Source of the DNA: Sparassis latifolia
Lineage: Eukaryota > Basidiomycota > Agaricomycetes > Polyporales > Sparassidaceae
Direction of reading: 5' to 3'
Assembly: GCA_018466975.1 (NCBI GenBank)
Contig: CM031556.1
Coordinates: forward strand, 3,906,001 to 3,970,000
DNA length: 64,000 bases
The position numbers and the translations under genes are program-made. The notes beneath the pieces are model-generated. The model searched no databases. It was not told the DNA's origin and saw only the letters and a list, made by a program, of their open reading frames with translations. Positions 26,775 through 38,505 of the stretch are shown piece after piece (position 1 is the stretch's first letter; each line of letters begins with the position of its first letter).

Positions 26775-27145
26775 GCGACACAACTCAAACGAAACACACC
26801 ACATACCAATAACTGGAGCGCGCACACCTGCCTGTTTTCAATGACGCAGTGTCAGCAAGGTGACGACACTTCACAGTTCACGAGAGAATACAAAATACGA
26901 AACGCACCGCATACTACTAACCGGGCGAGAACACCTACCTCTTTTCGACGACACAGTGTCAGTAAGAACCCACTTCCGGGTAGAGATACAAGGCTACTTG
27001 CCTCATACTTACGAGCACACTGTAGAGTACTACTAACTGGAGTGAGAACACCTACCTCTTTTCGACGCAGGGTCGGTAAGAACACACTTCCGGGCAGAGA
27101 TACAGGGTTACTTGCCTCATACTTACAAGCGCACTGTAGAGTAAA
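26775..27145. repeat. Degenerate tandem repeat, period about 112-117 bp, ~3 copies
   Basis: The two best copies begin at about 26927 and 27044 with the same phrase (gagaacacctacctcttttc). They continue through matching blocks: gtaagaac, cacttccggg, agagataca, ttgcctcatactta, cactgtagagta. An older, diverged copy starts near 26815 (cacacctgcctgttttcaatg) and a remnant of a fourth near 26775-26812. Each copy carries an intron-like set of signals (GTAAGA, then TACTAAC). No coding potential was recognised. Confidence 0.78.
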
Positions 27146-27741
27146 ATCGTCAACAGATGAAGGCCTTTGGTGAAGCGGCGAAGGAAATCAGCGCAGAGTT
27201 CGCGTCTTTTATGCCGACAGCAGGACTATGCTGATAAAACAAATTTCAACGGGTAGGCTCCGAGGAACACACCTCGACTCAGCCCAGTGTGGTCATCAGA
27301 TGGAGACATATTTATCGAAAGCAGCCCGCGAGTGAGGCTGAAGCTCCGAACATGCCTGGAAGTTGGTCGAGAGTCTCTTGAGATGAGATAGATTTGGAGA
27401 CCCGTGTCACGGCTATCACAAAATGTCACAGTGTGTCACGCGGAGTATCGCGGTGACCCATTCCGGCAAAATATTTTGCCTCCATTGTGAGCCAGAAACA
27501 ATATGGGCTGCAATTTCAATCACCTGTGTATTGCCTTACAATTTTTGGCTAGGTCATGTAAGCGTTACAAATGGTAGAAATGTTGCTGGTGCATTATGCA
27601 GTACCCAAGTCTTCCGGATGGGTTGTGACTGATGTGACGCTCTGTGATTCTTTCCCGGTTCCAGTGATGCGCCTCATCGCGTATTTCCATCTCTCCCATC
27701 TCCCCTCGCTTCAATACGATTGCCCACATCTCCTGAAATAC
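27146..27741. other. Intergenic and promoter of the YGQ-repeat gene
   Basis: No gene was recognised. ORFs that start here and run on into 27.9-28.4 kb are artefacts of reading the downstream repeat in the wrong frame. The downstream promoter should lie in the last few hundred bases. Confidence 0.5.
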
Positions 27742-29240
27742 ATGGTTTGTTCACATTTTCAAGTGCAAATAACGATGTGGCTTACGCACGCAATCGTCGG
27801 TTTCAGGATAGTTTCATTGGTCTCGCCAAGGAAGGCTTCGCCGCCTACCAGCACTGTATGTACGATCCCCCTTTCTCATGCGGTTCGATCATGTCGATAT
27901 TTTATGTCAACGTTATCAACATACATGTCTAACGTATCCCTCATGCAGCGCAGAGTTCTGGCCAACAACAAGAACAAGGTCAAAGTCAGAGCACTCCCCA
28001 CCATGCAGGTGGGGGCAATCAGCCCTCGCTTGACCATCCAGCAGAATATGGTGGACAGGACCAAGGCTATCAAGGCCAAGGTGGACAGCAAGAGTATGGC
28101 CGCCAACAAGAGTATGGTGGACAGGACCAAGGCTATCAAGGCCAGGGTGGACAGCAAGGATATGGCCGCCAACAAGAGTATGGTGGACAGGACCAAGGCT
28201 ATCAAGGCCAGGGTGGACAGCAGAGACACGGCCACCAGCAAGAATATGGTGGGCAAGACCAAGGCTATCAAGGCCAAGGTGGACAGCAGAGACACGGCCA
28301 CCAGCAAGAGTATGGCGCCCAACAAGGCTATGATCAGGATCAGCCGCAGCATTCTCGTCCCCAAGGTGTTTACGAACGTCCCCAATGTACCCATCTTCGC
28401 AGTCTTTGTGACTACCTAAGAACCTGAATTTGACTGACACTTCTATGCATAGCTGACTATTCTAGGACTGGGGGACAGGAGTGGAACTCGCCCGACAACA
28501 ATCGTTCTGGAGGGGGCTCAGCGCAGGAGTACTACAACCGCCCGCAGTGTACGTTGTCATGGTTTCGGGATGCGATCTGATCTGAAACAGAAACGTCTGC
28601 AGTTAACGCATCCCAAGTGGCGAGCAACACTGCCAATCAGTATGGGAGCAACGGGGACAATCAGATGTATTCGAACGCGATCAATCACGTCCAGAACCAC
28701 CCGGTCAGTACACCAGGTCTATTAGGGAGGTATCTTTGAACTGATCATATCATATAGGGAGAACATGAGCAAACCGTGAACGAACAGCATGTCCAGGACG
28801 CGCACAGGGTTGCGTACAGTGAGGGCAATGCTAGCAACCTCAGCGCTGGTTCTATGGGTAGTGCAGCTGCCATGCAGGTATATCCAGCGACCGTGTCTTG
28901 TCCTAACATTTATTCACTCGTTTTCTAGGCCTTGAAAAAGTTCACCGGTGGCAGTTCTGGCGGCAGCGGGTCTTCCTCTGATCTTATCAGCCTAGCCATG
29001 TCGGAGGCTTCGAAGCTCTTTGACCAGTCCGGCGGTGCAGCCTCCGGAGGCAAGCAGGATGCTATCACTGGGGCGGCTACGACCGTCATGAAGCTTCTTG
29101 TTCAGTCCAAGATGAGCGGTGCTGTCGGCGGCGGCAACAGCGGGGGCTTGGGCGGCTTGATGGGATTAGTATGTCTCACGAACACGTAATTGGATGATTG
29201 GGTCTAACAACTATAACCCTAGGCTTCTAAGTTCTTATGA
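27742..29240 (+). CDS. Tyr/Gly/Gln-repeat protein with 'beta-flanking'-like C-terminal domain
   Basis: Function unknown. Eight exons sum to 354 codons plus stop: 27742-27744 (the ATG alone), 27807-27855, 27949-28386, 28453-28548, 28603-28703, 28758-28877, 28929-29168, 29223-29240. The short N-terminal helix reads MDSFIGLAKEGFAAYQ. Exon 3 encodes a prion-like low-complexity region with four exact-length 22-residue repeats (EYGGQDQGYQGQGGQQ plus a variable end). The C-terminal part (ALKKFTGGSSGGSG, then DLISLAMSEASKLFDQ, ATTVMKLLVQSKMSG, GLASKFL) matches the fungal family often annotated 'beta-flanking protein', as I remember it. The intron directly after the ATG uses a GTTTGT donor and is the least certain join. 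Because the repeat has few stops, long false ORFs exist in other frames on both strands. Confidence 0.86.
28044..28330 (+). repeat. 66-bp in-frame coding minisatellite
   Basis: Repeat units start at 28044, 28110, 28176 and 28242, with a partial fifth at 28308; spacing is exactly 66 bp each time. Each unit encodes 22 residues rich in Gln, Gly and Tyr. Units differ mainly in their last third (QEYGRQQ, QGYGRQQ, QRHGHQQ), which points to unit duplication after divergence (units 3 and 4 share the RHGH variant). Confidence 0.95.
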
Positions 29241-29419
29241 TCGCTTATCGAATCCACGTTGGACAGAGGCATCAGGAGAAGTTGGAATGTTGTGTACTGA
29301 ACACGCAGAAAACCAGACAATTTGTGTAACCTGTGATATCAATGGCAATGTAATTGTAGACTGTTCAGAACAAACGAATAACAAAAGAATAAAAAATCTG
29401 TAATACCCCGTCAGGTAGG

Positions 29420-30085
29420 TCAAGCTTTCTCCCCTGATGTCTTCGCCCTTTTCGTCCCTACCTTACTGTTATCCTCGAACTCACCATAATCCCCTTCAAG
29501 ACCGTCGTCCCCCACATCATCTTCCTCCCTTCCTCGCTTTGTGCCTGAGACGGTAGCGGAGGGGGAGATGCCATTCTTCGCGGGCTCTTCGGTGTACTCT
29601 TCATCATCTTCCTCCTCTTCTTCCCCATCGTCAGCAGCATCTCCCTGAGAAACATGTATTAGCAGGCTCTGAGTTATCAAGAAGGTAGTTTGTGTGGTTA
29701 CCCACCTCTCCAAGTAGGAGCGCTGTCAAAGAACCTTGCCTGCCACTCTGTACATGAGATCAGAAGTGTCATCAGAAGATGAACACGTTGAGCGACGGCA
29801 ATTCAACGTACAGGACGAGCTCCATCGTCATCGTCATCGTCCTCATCTTCGTCGTCTTCGTACTCAACACCATCTTCCTCCTGTGACAACAAAAACCATT
29901 GTCTTGTCTCACTCACCAGGCATTAGATCTCGAGCACGCACCTCAACATCCTCTACGTCATCATACTCGTCTGAGTCCTCTAAAACGGTGAGAATGCGGT
30001 CAACATGAGCCCTATGACATGAAAACTGGCATTGCCCACCATCCTCCACTGGCTCCTCGACGGGATCGGCCGGTTTTTGGGACAT
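29420..30085 (-). CDS. Small acidic, probably nuclear, protein of unknown function
   Basis: Not recognised with certainty. The minus-strand ATG at 30085 starts MSQKPADPVEEPVEDG. Then follows DRILTVLEDSDEYDDVEDVE (splits at a GTGCGT donor), an exon with a run of ten or so Asp/Glu, a short LLLGE segment and a last exon with EEEEEDDEEYTEEP. The C-terminus is KRAKTSGEKA after a basic stretch (SGTKRGRE), possibly a nuclear signal. The composition resembles acidic histone-chaperone-like proteins, but no domain proves this. Exon borders around 29.73-29.83 kb are approximate. It converges with the YGQ-repeat gene, 179 bp apart. Confidence 0.7.
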
Positions 30086-30586
30086 GTTTGGATAACTGAA
30101 TTAGTCTCGGTGATGAACTGCGTTGAGGTCGCGCAGGTGGTGAGCCCCGGGCTCAGCTGGGAGTGCTGAGTGAGAAAGGCGGTCAGAAGCAGACGAACGT
30201 TGCTGGCGTGATTGGTGGAGTCGGAGTATTCCCATCCGCTGCCACTGCTTTGCGGGCAAAGCGCCATGCCCGAGGTTTGACCAGGGCCATGAACAAGAAG
30301 AGTCTCCGTATTTGCGGAGAGCAGGGAACAACGGCATGAATAATGGGAAGCTTGAGAGGTTAGGAAGAGATAGGTATTCGTATACTTTTATCTTCTGGTC
30401 ACCGTCAAAACGTGGATAGCTGACATCCTACGTATACGTAGGTTCCTCGTGTTCTACTTTGATGAACTATTTATTATACAGGTGAATCTACCATACAATA
30501 TCCAACTCCAACAGGTTTCTACAGTACTTATGAGGTATGAATGTGATATTGAGAGTGTACGCAATGCCCAGGTGCTGAGGTCCGTA
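30086..30586. other. Intergenic
   Basis: Promoter side of the acidic-protein gene and 3' flank of the ABC transporter, both on the minus strand. Nothing else was recognised. Confidence 0.5.
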
Positions 30587-33500
30587 TTAGGCTGTCCACC
30601 ATAGTCTTTTACTCTCCCCGTCCTCTTCCCGCACGGCATTCTCACGAATGACCTTCAAGAATACGCTCTCCAGCGTCGCCCTCTCTACAGTGTACTCAGA
30701 AAACGTGCTCTGAGACGAGAGCACAGCAAACAGCTCGGCCAGCGACATGTCGTTCCCGATCGGAATCTCGAAGCGCGTCGCGACGTCGTCCGCCATGCGC
30801 GCGCCAGGTATTTGCGCCATGAGTTCTTGCGCGAGCATAATCTCTTCACGTGTCCGACATGAAAAATGCACTTCGTATGTGGCATACCGAGCGGCCAGCG
30901 ATTCGGTGGTTCCGATGGCTAAGAGCACTCATCAGTGTTTGCATGGCAGTACCTATCACGGCAAGAAACCGACCAAGCATCTTCTTCGCCAATATACCGA
31001 CCTTCGTGGCCAACGCTGACGCCTCCTCCATAGAGTCTGTGATAGTAATGTTAGGACATGTATGCTTCCATTAGGATGGGGACCATTTACGAGTCGTGAT
31101 CACGATGGCCTTGCCAACCGCCACCTTCCTCAAGGTCGCCCACATGTCCCGCTTCATCTTCGCGTCGACTCCTGTTGAGAACTCGTCGATAAGGACAACC
31201 GATGGGTTACCTGAAGGACGGGTATCAAACCGGTATCAAGTGAATACAAGCGTCGCACATACCGATGAGCGCGATCGCCAAGGCCAGCTTCCGCTGGTTC
31301 CCACCAGAAAGTTTGCTTGCTAGCCGGTCGGCATACATATGCAAGGATGTCGCCTGAAGGAGGCAGTCGACGTTCCACCTCAGCTCGTCGCCTCGGTACA
31401 GCCCCTTGAGACGCCCATAGTGCTGCAGATGCTCTTCCACGGTCAACTGGGAATCGATGGCGGTGAATTGTGGGCAAACGCCCAGCGACATCCGCGCCTC
31501 TCGCGGATGATGCAAGACGGAGGTGCCATTGATTCTGATGTCGCCCATGTCAGGCCTCACGTCACCGCCTAATCAATCAGCGCTGAAGTCACCAGCTTCT
31601 GAAGGAGAAAAATGGACGTACGGATCATGTTGAAGGTCGTAGTCTTGCCGGCGCCGTTCGGACCAAGCAGAGCAAAAACCGTGTCCTTCGGCACACCCAT
31701 ACTGACATCATCAACGACTTTGCTCGTGCCGTACGTCTTCGAGACGTTTAACACCCGCAGCGGGTCCGCAGACGAGGCGACAAAATTCGCCTCTTCTTGC
31801 ACATCGATGTCGTCGAGAAGGCCTTCTGGCATTGACCGATTTCTCTTGTCCTTGCGCTTGACTAGCGACCCAGAGTCGACGAAGACCAGTATGGCGAAGA
31901 GAACGAAGGTGTAGATGATGAGGTACAGGATTGGCCCGCCGTAATGCAAAATATCGCCCATAGAGGATGTAGTGACCGGGGTATTTCCGTTGCACAGAAG
32001 AGAGAAGAGATTCACAGAAACGAAGGACGACCGAAGCTAACGGCCAGGTAAGCACCGAGCTGGGCTCGAGAAAAGACGTCACAACGTACGAGGCTTGTGA
32101 TTGGTGCCAAAACAGACATAGTAAAATCTATGAAGCATTAGTACAGCTACAGCAGGGTCACCCGTACCAGACTCACGAACGATTGTCAGATCTTCGCTGC
32201 CTCGTGATGTTGGTGCATAAGTTAGGGATAAGAGGTTCGCAGCAAAGTACAACTACACCGAGGATGGGGATGATATCTCGACTTTCAGCGTCACTGGCAC
32301 GTAAATCAGACTTACCAGAAAAGCGACGACTTGATAACCAGCTGAGAGAGCGAATGCAGCCAAGGGCGAAGCTACAAGGAGTGAGGTGCAGTACGAAAAC
32401 AACACTGCAGCAATTCCATAAAGAACGAATACAAGCCACTGCGAAGGTCGAATAAGAAGGGAGCAGATTAGTAGAGATCTCAGCGACTCACGAGAAATCC
32501 TAGCCCATTGAACTGGTTCGATGCAGTAGCGAAGACGACGGTGATGATAGACACTGCTAGGACAGCAAAGATGGCGTCGAAGAGAAGATGGCCCAGCCAC
32601 AGACCGACGGGATTGGACAAACCGTTTGAGAATTGCATAGCCTGAACGGATGAACGGCGCTCGTTTGACACGTACAACGAGAAGAATGCAGGGAAGGCCG
32701 CCTGCAAGCCTATACTCAGCGGAGTTTGACAGAAAATGACAAAAAGATCATACCATAGAAGCGCCGAAGAACGCGACCCACTTCAGCACGATGAACGTCC
32801 CTGTATTGAAGTTTGGGCCAGGGAGGCTCTCATACTGGGGCGCGATGAGCACCGGCACGCCATAGCTGACTCCCGTGGTCTTCGCTGCATTGTTAAATAA
32901 TAGGTTGGACGCCAAATTCAGCATGACGAGGCCCATGAAGCCGGGCTCCGTCGCCTCCCAGGCCACCGTCACGGAGCCATTCTGTAAGTCCGCAGACACG
33001 CCACCAAGCGACATATTGAGATAGTTACGATTGATGTGGTCGATGAATGTTGCATTGTCTGGGATATTGAGCATCGGGATCTGTGCAGTGGACGGACCAA
33101 CGACAGAAAGAATGTCTGGAGGTGAAACTAACAATTGCTCTCCAGGAAGTGTTGAACTTTCTACGCTGTAGGGGATAGGGGAGTGGGGGAAATAGAGAGG
33201 AACCTGATACGTCGAGCGATATTGAGTGAGACACGTCTCCGTGCGATCGGCAAGAAACAGTAGGGGAATACAGGAGCCTGCGGCAGCGACAGCGACCGCG
33301 AGCAAGGGAGTCAACCAGCTTCGACGTGCAATGATTGTACGCTTGTGGAAGACAGTGAAGGCTTGCGAGATTGCCGATCTTTGCCGGCCGTCGGTCAGGT
33401 CAAGAATTGGAGGCGGCTTGAGCGTGGACAGGAACGACGACGAGCGACTGTCCAAGAAAGTTTCCTTTTCCATGTCTTCGGAACGCATATCATCGTACAT

Positions 33501-36478
33501 AAGCCCAAGGAAGATGTCTTCAAGGGACGTCCCGTGGACCGAATAAGACTTGACCCCGAACTTGCTGCTCTCCTCTTCTACCAACTCCAGCACCTGCTGA
33601 ACGACCTTGACATCTTTGGACCTAAGATGGTAGGAAATTTCATTTAGTGCAGACGAGTTGATGTACGTCAGCGGTGCCAGAGGGCGAATGCGATCCAAGA
33701 GATCGTCGAGTGCGGGATACTTGGTGAAGTCCAAAGACACTGTGGAGTGATTCTGGGCAAACTGCACCTGCATGGTGTAACCTTCACCCAGCGTAGACTT
33801 GAGCGACACCGGCGTCCCGTGCGCTACCAGCTTGCCAGGGGCCTTGAGGATGGCAATTGTATCCGCAAGGAGGTTGGCCTCGTCGAGAAACTGGAACAAC
33901 TGAATCATTAACCACCGTTCGGTAAATTGGATCAATAAACGACTCGCATGTGTAGTAAAAACAATTGTTCGGTCATGGCGCACAGCATTCAGGATCTTCC
34001 AAATGGCACGGCGGGACAACGGGTCGACGCCAGATGTGCACTAGACAAGGGTCAGAAGACCGTCTTCACCTGACGAGGGAACGTAGGAGCTTACTTCGTC
34101 GACCAACACAGCTATGCCAGTTAAATACGCCGTAAGCACTACTGCCGGAGAAGCCAAAAACGTACTCACTCTGAGACCCGCCGATCAGCCCAATCGCCAA
34201 CTGCAGCCTTCTCTTCTGACCTCCGCTCAGTGAATCCGCGTTAAAATGTATCTTCTTCTCGAGGTCGCAATCGTGCAGCAATCGCTCGATGTTGTCCTGT
34301 CGGCACGCCGACCCGCTGGGCGTTTTAACGGCCTGCCAGACACGCAAGGTCTGGAGGCACGTCAGCTCAGGAAACAGCACATTCTTCTGCGGCACGATTC
34401 CAATCGTTCCGCGGGGCGGTCGTGCGATGCCGCCGTCGAACAGCACTGTGCCGCGGGTGCGGCCTAGGAGGCCGGCTAGGATGGACATGGTCGTCGACTT
34501 GCCCGCACTGATGTAGCACAGTCAGCAATTCTTGTCTCGTGGTGAAATTAATTGAGTGACGTGAGGATGCTCACCCATTTGACCCCAGCAACACATGTAT
34601 GCCATACCTCGGAATGTCGAGGCTCAGGTCTGTTACTGCAGTGACCACGTCCTTCTTCCACGTGAAGATGGATGAGTGAAAGTCTTTCCCGAGGTTCCTG
34701 ATGGAAATAGCTGTGTCTGGATGCATGCCATACGCAAACGACCGCTTGCTTTGAGAAGACCAGCCATGCGCATCGTAGAGCAGTCTCTCGAAGAGAACTG
34801 CGAGACAAGGCCACAGAAGGACGTTCACCTGTCACATCACTGAACATCAGTAGTCCAGATTTCGTGAGACGACAGTGCTCACACTGGCTGCGATGATGAG
34901 TGGATAAAGCAGTATCTGGTTGTCCGGGTCCGCATGCAGCAAGTTCGCTGCCATGTTGTGATTCTCAAAACCGCAGAGTGCGCATATGGCGAAGACATAG
35001 AACCCGGGTGGGAACACGACCGAGAAGATGACAGTTACAAGGGTGCTATTCGTAGTCAATCGCGCAAAGACGAGGGCGACAACCGCGAGGCCGATCGCGG
35101 AAAAGGTAGAGGCGACGGCTGCGAGCTGTGGGCTCTTCCCGAATGGCACGGCGACGAACAGAGACCAACCAGCCAGTGAGAGTCCGATGAGGAGGTGAAT
35201 GGCAATCACCAGCCCAGGGTTGGTGGCCTTGAATATGCGAAAATGCCAGATTACTGCGACGACAATCCACGCAGGGAGGTATGCGAGCACGACACTAAAG
35301 TACCAAGAGCTAGCAGGGAATGCTAATCAGTAGCATGCAAGCGTTGTAAGTGCAATGACTGACATGATGCGAGCCGAATCGAGCAAACCCATCGCTTTCA
35401 GATGGCTTGTCAGCAAATTAGCGCGCTCTCCCATGAAAGAGCCTGGGAGATGGTAGGCTACGGGGACAAAACAAATGAATCTAGAAGGCTGTGAGCACTC
35501 GATAGAGGCCAGGAAATGGGAGCACGTACAATGCCAAAACGAGCAGTTCTCGTATGCCTCTGATGTAACCTGTTCGCAAAAGATACGTCAAGATCGGCAC
35601 AATCCAGGCCTTGCATAGACATACTTAGACGAATATTAGTAGACTGTTGCGTGTTCGTAATTTGTGAAAACGGCCACTCCATGGGAGTCAATGGCTGGAC
35701 ACCGGTCGTAAGTTCGATGATTGCCTGCATCCACCGGGGTTAGTCGATTTCGAGGAGAAGCGCACCAAACTGACACTATCAACCGCCCATTGTAACGGGA
35801 AGAGTTTCTTCTCGAAATCACTGGTATGCTTGTCGACGTTGATATAAAACAACCCCCCGTCGGCGCGGATTGTGTAGTTGAAAGGCGGAGCTTGTTCAGG
35901 GTCAGTTGTTGCAGTTGTCCCATTGGGCATACCGGGGAGAGCATCGAATACGACGGCACCAAAACATTGAGAATACAGACGGAAATTCTCGGGGCAAGCC
36001 TTTGGAATCTCTGATGGTGAGTCCAACTGCTGCACGGCATCTAGCTGTTTGGGAGAGAAACCTCGTGTGACATGCGACATGATGTCAACTGCTGAGGGTG
36101 TTCCAGTGCCATTTGTGCTGTCAACCCAGATGAGCGAGAGTGACCCGTCGAACACGTCGGTGAGGTTATGGACTGGTGCCAGGGTGCCCAGACCATACTT
36201 GGAGAGAGTTCTCAGATCGCGCAAGTCGAGACAAAGCGAGTAGTATACTCACGTTGTTAACCTTCGCCAGGAGCAACTGAGCCAAAGCCATGAAAACACC
36301 ATATCCTACCGGCAGCAGAAGGCACCGTACAAGGTTTAACTAGACTCCTGGTGAGAATGCAGGAAGACCTGGATAAACAGTGAGCACGTACAAATGGGTG
36401 CTTTGACAAAACTATCCAATTCTTCCACACCAGCGCGCTTAGCTGCCTGAAAAATAATGGAGGCATCTCAGCCTTCAC
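30587..36478 (-). CDS. ABCA-type full ABC transporter
   Basis: Membrane transporter of the ABCA subfamily, whose characterised members move lipids. It is a single polypeptide of roughly 1,600 residues in (TMD-NBD)x2 order, encoded in about 20 exons. The N-terminus MPPLFFRQLSALVWKNWIVL (ATG 36466, or 36478 for a four-residue longer form) is typical of the family: a first helix followed by a large extracytosolic loop. NBD1: Walker A GSNGAGKST, signature LSGGQKRRLQLAIGL, Walker B TVLVDE, then SGVDPLSRRA. NBD2: Walker A GPNGAGKTTTFN, signature LSGGNQRKLALAIAL, Walker B VVLIDE, then STGVDAKMKR. Both sites look intact, so it should hydrolyse ATP at both. The C-terminal regulatory segment (YEVHFSCRTREE, later FSEYTVERATLESVFLKV) is complete. 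The substrate cannot be read from the sequence. Confidence 0.94.
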
Positions 36479-37367
36479 CGCGAAACTGGCTGCCAGTAGG
36501 AGTCGAGGTCGTGTGCTTGCAAACGAACGGCTGCGGAAACGGGCAAAAATATGGGGGCGCTACATGACTCCGGATGGCTATAAGGTTGGAGCAGATAGAC
36601 GCGGCCTTCCCGCTGCTGTATCAAATACCGAGTAGCATGGAGAAATTTGGATTCCAAGGGCGGGTAAATTAGACCGCGCTGGGTGGTGGCAAAGACCGAC
36701 AGGCGGTGATGATGACAACAATGACGCTACTTAGATCACTGCGCAGACGTGCAAAGATGACCATCGAGGGAGACATATAAAGCGGTGTTCTCCACTGCAA
36801 ATTTCGAACAGCGTCCATCACCCACGACCGATGGCAATGGGTTGCCCCTAATTACAGCTAAATTCAGAACGTTAGACGTTTCTCGTTAAACTCACCTCCC
36901 GATTTCTGCTCGCGTTTTAGTGAGACCACACAGTCCTAGGCCGAATATGGCAAGTTGTCTGTACTGACTTGGCCTGAGGCTCTGAGAGAATGTAAGTAGC
37001 CAGTGTCACTGGATTGCCGCCGGATCTCCAACGAGGTGAGTTTCAACGAGAAACGTCTAACGTTCTGAGTTTAGTTGTAGTGTGAGTATTCTCTGTGTTT
37101 TCTACCGACTCAGTTCAGCCGAGGTCTGACTTGACGAGCATAGGACCGATCGTACGCACCAAGCGATTTACGCTTGTCGTTGGAGTTGCTGTGCGACACC
37201 CGCCTGTGCATCATTTTGTCCCTTGACAGATGACTCCAAAATTTGATTTCCTCGTAAACAACGCGTAAATAACGCGCCTTCCTTTCCGCGGCACATCACG
37301 TGCACGTAATCCGATGTTCGGTAGTTTTGTTACTTTCCGTCAAGTCATTCACCGGACACAATCCGCT
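36479..37367. other. Intergenic with inverted-repeat element
   Basis: Lies between two divergently transcribed genes (ABC transporter on -, PNPOx-like gene on +). Apart from the inverted-repeat element listed separately it holds no recognisable gene. An in-frame upstream ATG at 37314 would extend the downstream protein by 18 residues. Confidence 0.55.
36853..37079. mobile_element. MITE-like element with ~46-bp terminal inverted repeats
   Basis: The left arm (36853-36898) and right arm (37033-37079) are reverse complements of each other. They differ by two substitutions and one single-base indel over about 47 bp and share the perfect core gaacgttagacgtttctcgt. The 134-bp middle has no coding potential. 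Size (227 bp), long terminal inverted repeats and intergenic position fit a non-autonomous DNA transposon. I could not identify a clear target-site duplication. Confidence 0.8.
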
Positions 37368-38123
37368 ATGGCATCTCCTCGTTGGTTGAATGCGCTCACT
37401 AAAGCGGCGAGTCTGCCGGAGAACAAGGGTCAGAACGGTAGGCTTCAACAGGTTGTCGTAGCACAAAACGCTCATCTGACAGCACTCACCGAGTCAGTAT
37501 ATCAACTCGCCACCGTGGACGCCAACGTCATGCCTCATGTACGCACCGTCGTCCATCGTGACATCCTCCACCCGAGTGGGTTCCCAAATCTCCCCATCAT
37601 GCTCGCCACAACCGACATCCGCACGTCGAAGGTGACCCAGCTTCGCGCCAACGCCCACGCCGAGCTAGCCTGGTGGATGGCCGGCTCCCAGGACCAGTTT
37701 CGCGTGTCCGGGCCAGCGCGCGTCATCTCATCCCCTATGCCCGATGCGAAATCCGGGGACACAAGCGAGGATACTCCGGCGTTCGACAAGATGCGGGAGC
37801 AGGGCTTTGACTGGGAGCAGAAGCGCCTTGCCGTCTTCGACTCCATGAGTGCCCACATGAAGGCGACCTGGTGTCGGCCCCCACCAGGCAGCGCAATGGA
37901 CTCGTACGACGACGCGAAGAAGTGGCCGAAGACAGTGGCGAAGCTCGGTGAGGCGGAGAGCGACGAGGACAAGCGGAACCAAGCGCAAGCCCTCGGCAAC
38001 TTTGCCCTCGTGCTCGTCGAGGCGGTCGAGGTGGACTGGGTGCAGCTTGGCGTAAAACCGAATCAGCGCACGAGGTTTACTCGGAAGGATGAGGAATGGG
38101 TCGAGCAGATCGTCGTGCCGTGA
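37368..38123 (+). CDS. Pyridoxamine-phosphate-oxidase-like FMN-binding protein, copy A
   Basis: Probable flavin-binding split-barrel protein of the Alr4036/PNPOx-like group; substrate unknown. Two exons, 37368-37437 and 37498-38123, give 231 residues. The N-terminus MASPRWLNALTKAASLPENKG is followed by YQLATVDANVMPHVRTVVHR, the strand pair that normally holds FMN phosphate. The C-terminus RTRFTRKDEEWVEQIVVP resembles the substrate/FMN end of PNPOx proteins. The 60-bp intron has no stop and is a multiple of three, so a read-through ORF exists; comparison with copy B shows it is an intron (both join directly into YQL). The next gene is a close paralogue in the same orientation. Confidence 0.88.
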   Translation: MASPRWLNALTKAASLPENKGQNGRLQQVVVAQNAHLTALTESVYQLATVDANVMPHVRTVVHRDILHPSGFPNLPIMLATTDIRTSKVTQLRANAHAELAWWMAGSQDQFRVSGPARVISSPMPDAKSGDTSEDTPAFDKMREQGFDWEQKRLAVFDSMSAHMKATWCRPPPGSAMDSYDDAKKWPKTVAKLGEAESDEDKRNQAQALGNFALVLVEAVEVDWVQLGVKPNQRTRFTRKDEEWVEQIVVP

Positions 38124-38505
38124 GTTTCGTGTCTGTCTTCAGTGAAACGTGAAACCTTGAAGGCGAGGAGGTTCTGCATTCTGTACCACTTGACAACGTA
38201 GATTATAGATCTGTATTACCGGTGTACTCAGGACTGTATGAATAGGAACGGAATACGCTATCGATGTAGCGTCGGTTCGAACTAGACTCGAGGCACGCTG
38301 ATACACCACTGGTGGTACATCCCAGAGGCTGACTCAAGTCTACACGGTCTCAGGCGTGTACTGCACGCGTGATGTGTTACCTCCCTCGACGCGTCGCGTC
38401 GCGATCCAGATGCTCTGCGAACGCGCTGCGCAGAGCGTTCTGGACGTCCGGACTGCCAGTGAAATACTCCTGCTCGCTGCTCGCTGCTGCATCACAGCAC
38501 ATTTT
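38124..38505. other. Gap between the tandem PNPOx-like paralogues
   Basis: It contains the 3' flank of copy A and the promoter of copy B. No separate gene. The similarity of the two coding regions does not clearly extend into this gap. Confidence 0.5.

Noticed and set aside
27571..28419. Long ORF of 282 codons with Lys/Val/Ser repeats (KAIKAKVDSK-like) over the YGQ gene
   Set aside because: It is the same 66-bp repeat read in the wrong frame; the splice-consistent, compositionally sensible frame is the YGQ one.
27876..28440. Two antisense ORFs of about 170 codons over the same repeat, one Leu/Ile/Val-rich like a membrane protein
   Set aside because: Shadow frames of the repeat; hydrophobicity comes from antisense of Gln/Asn/Lys-type codons. 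No start context or introns fit.
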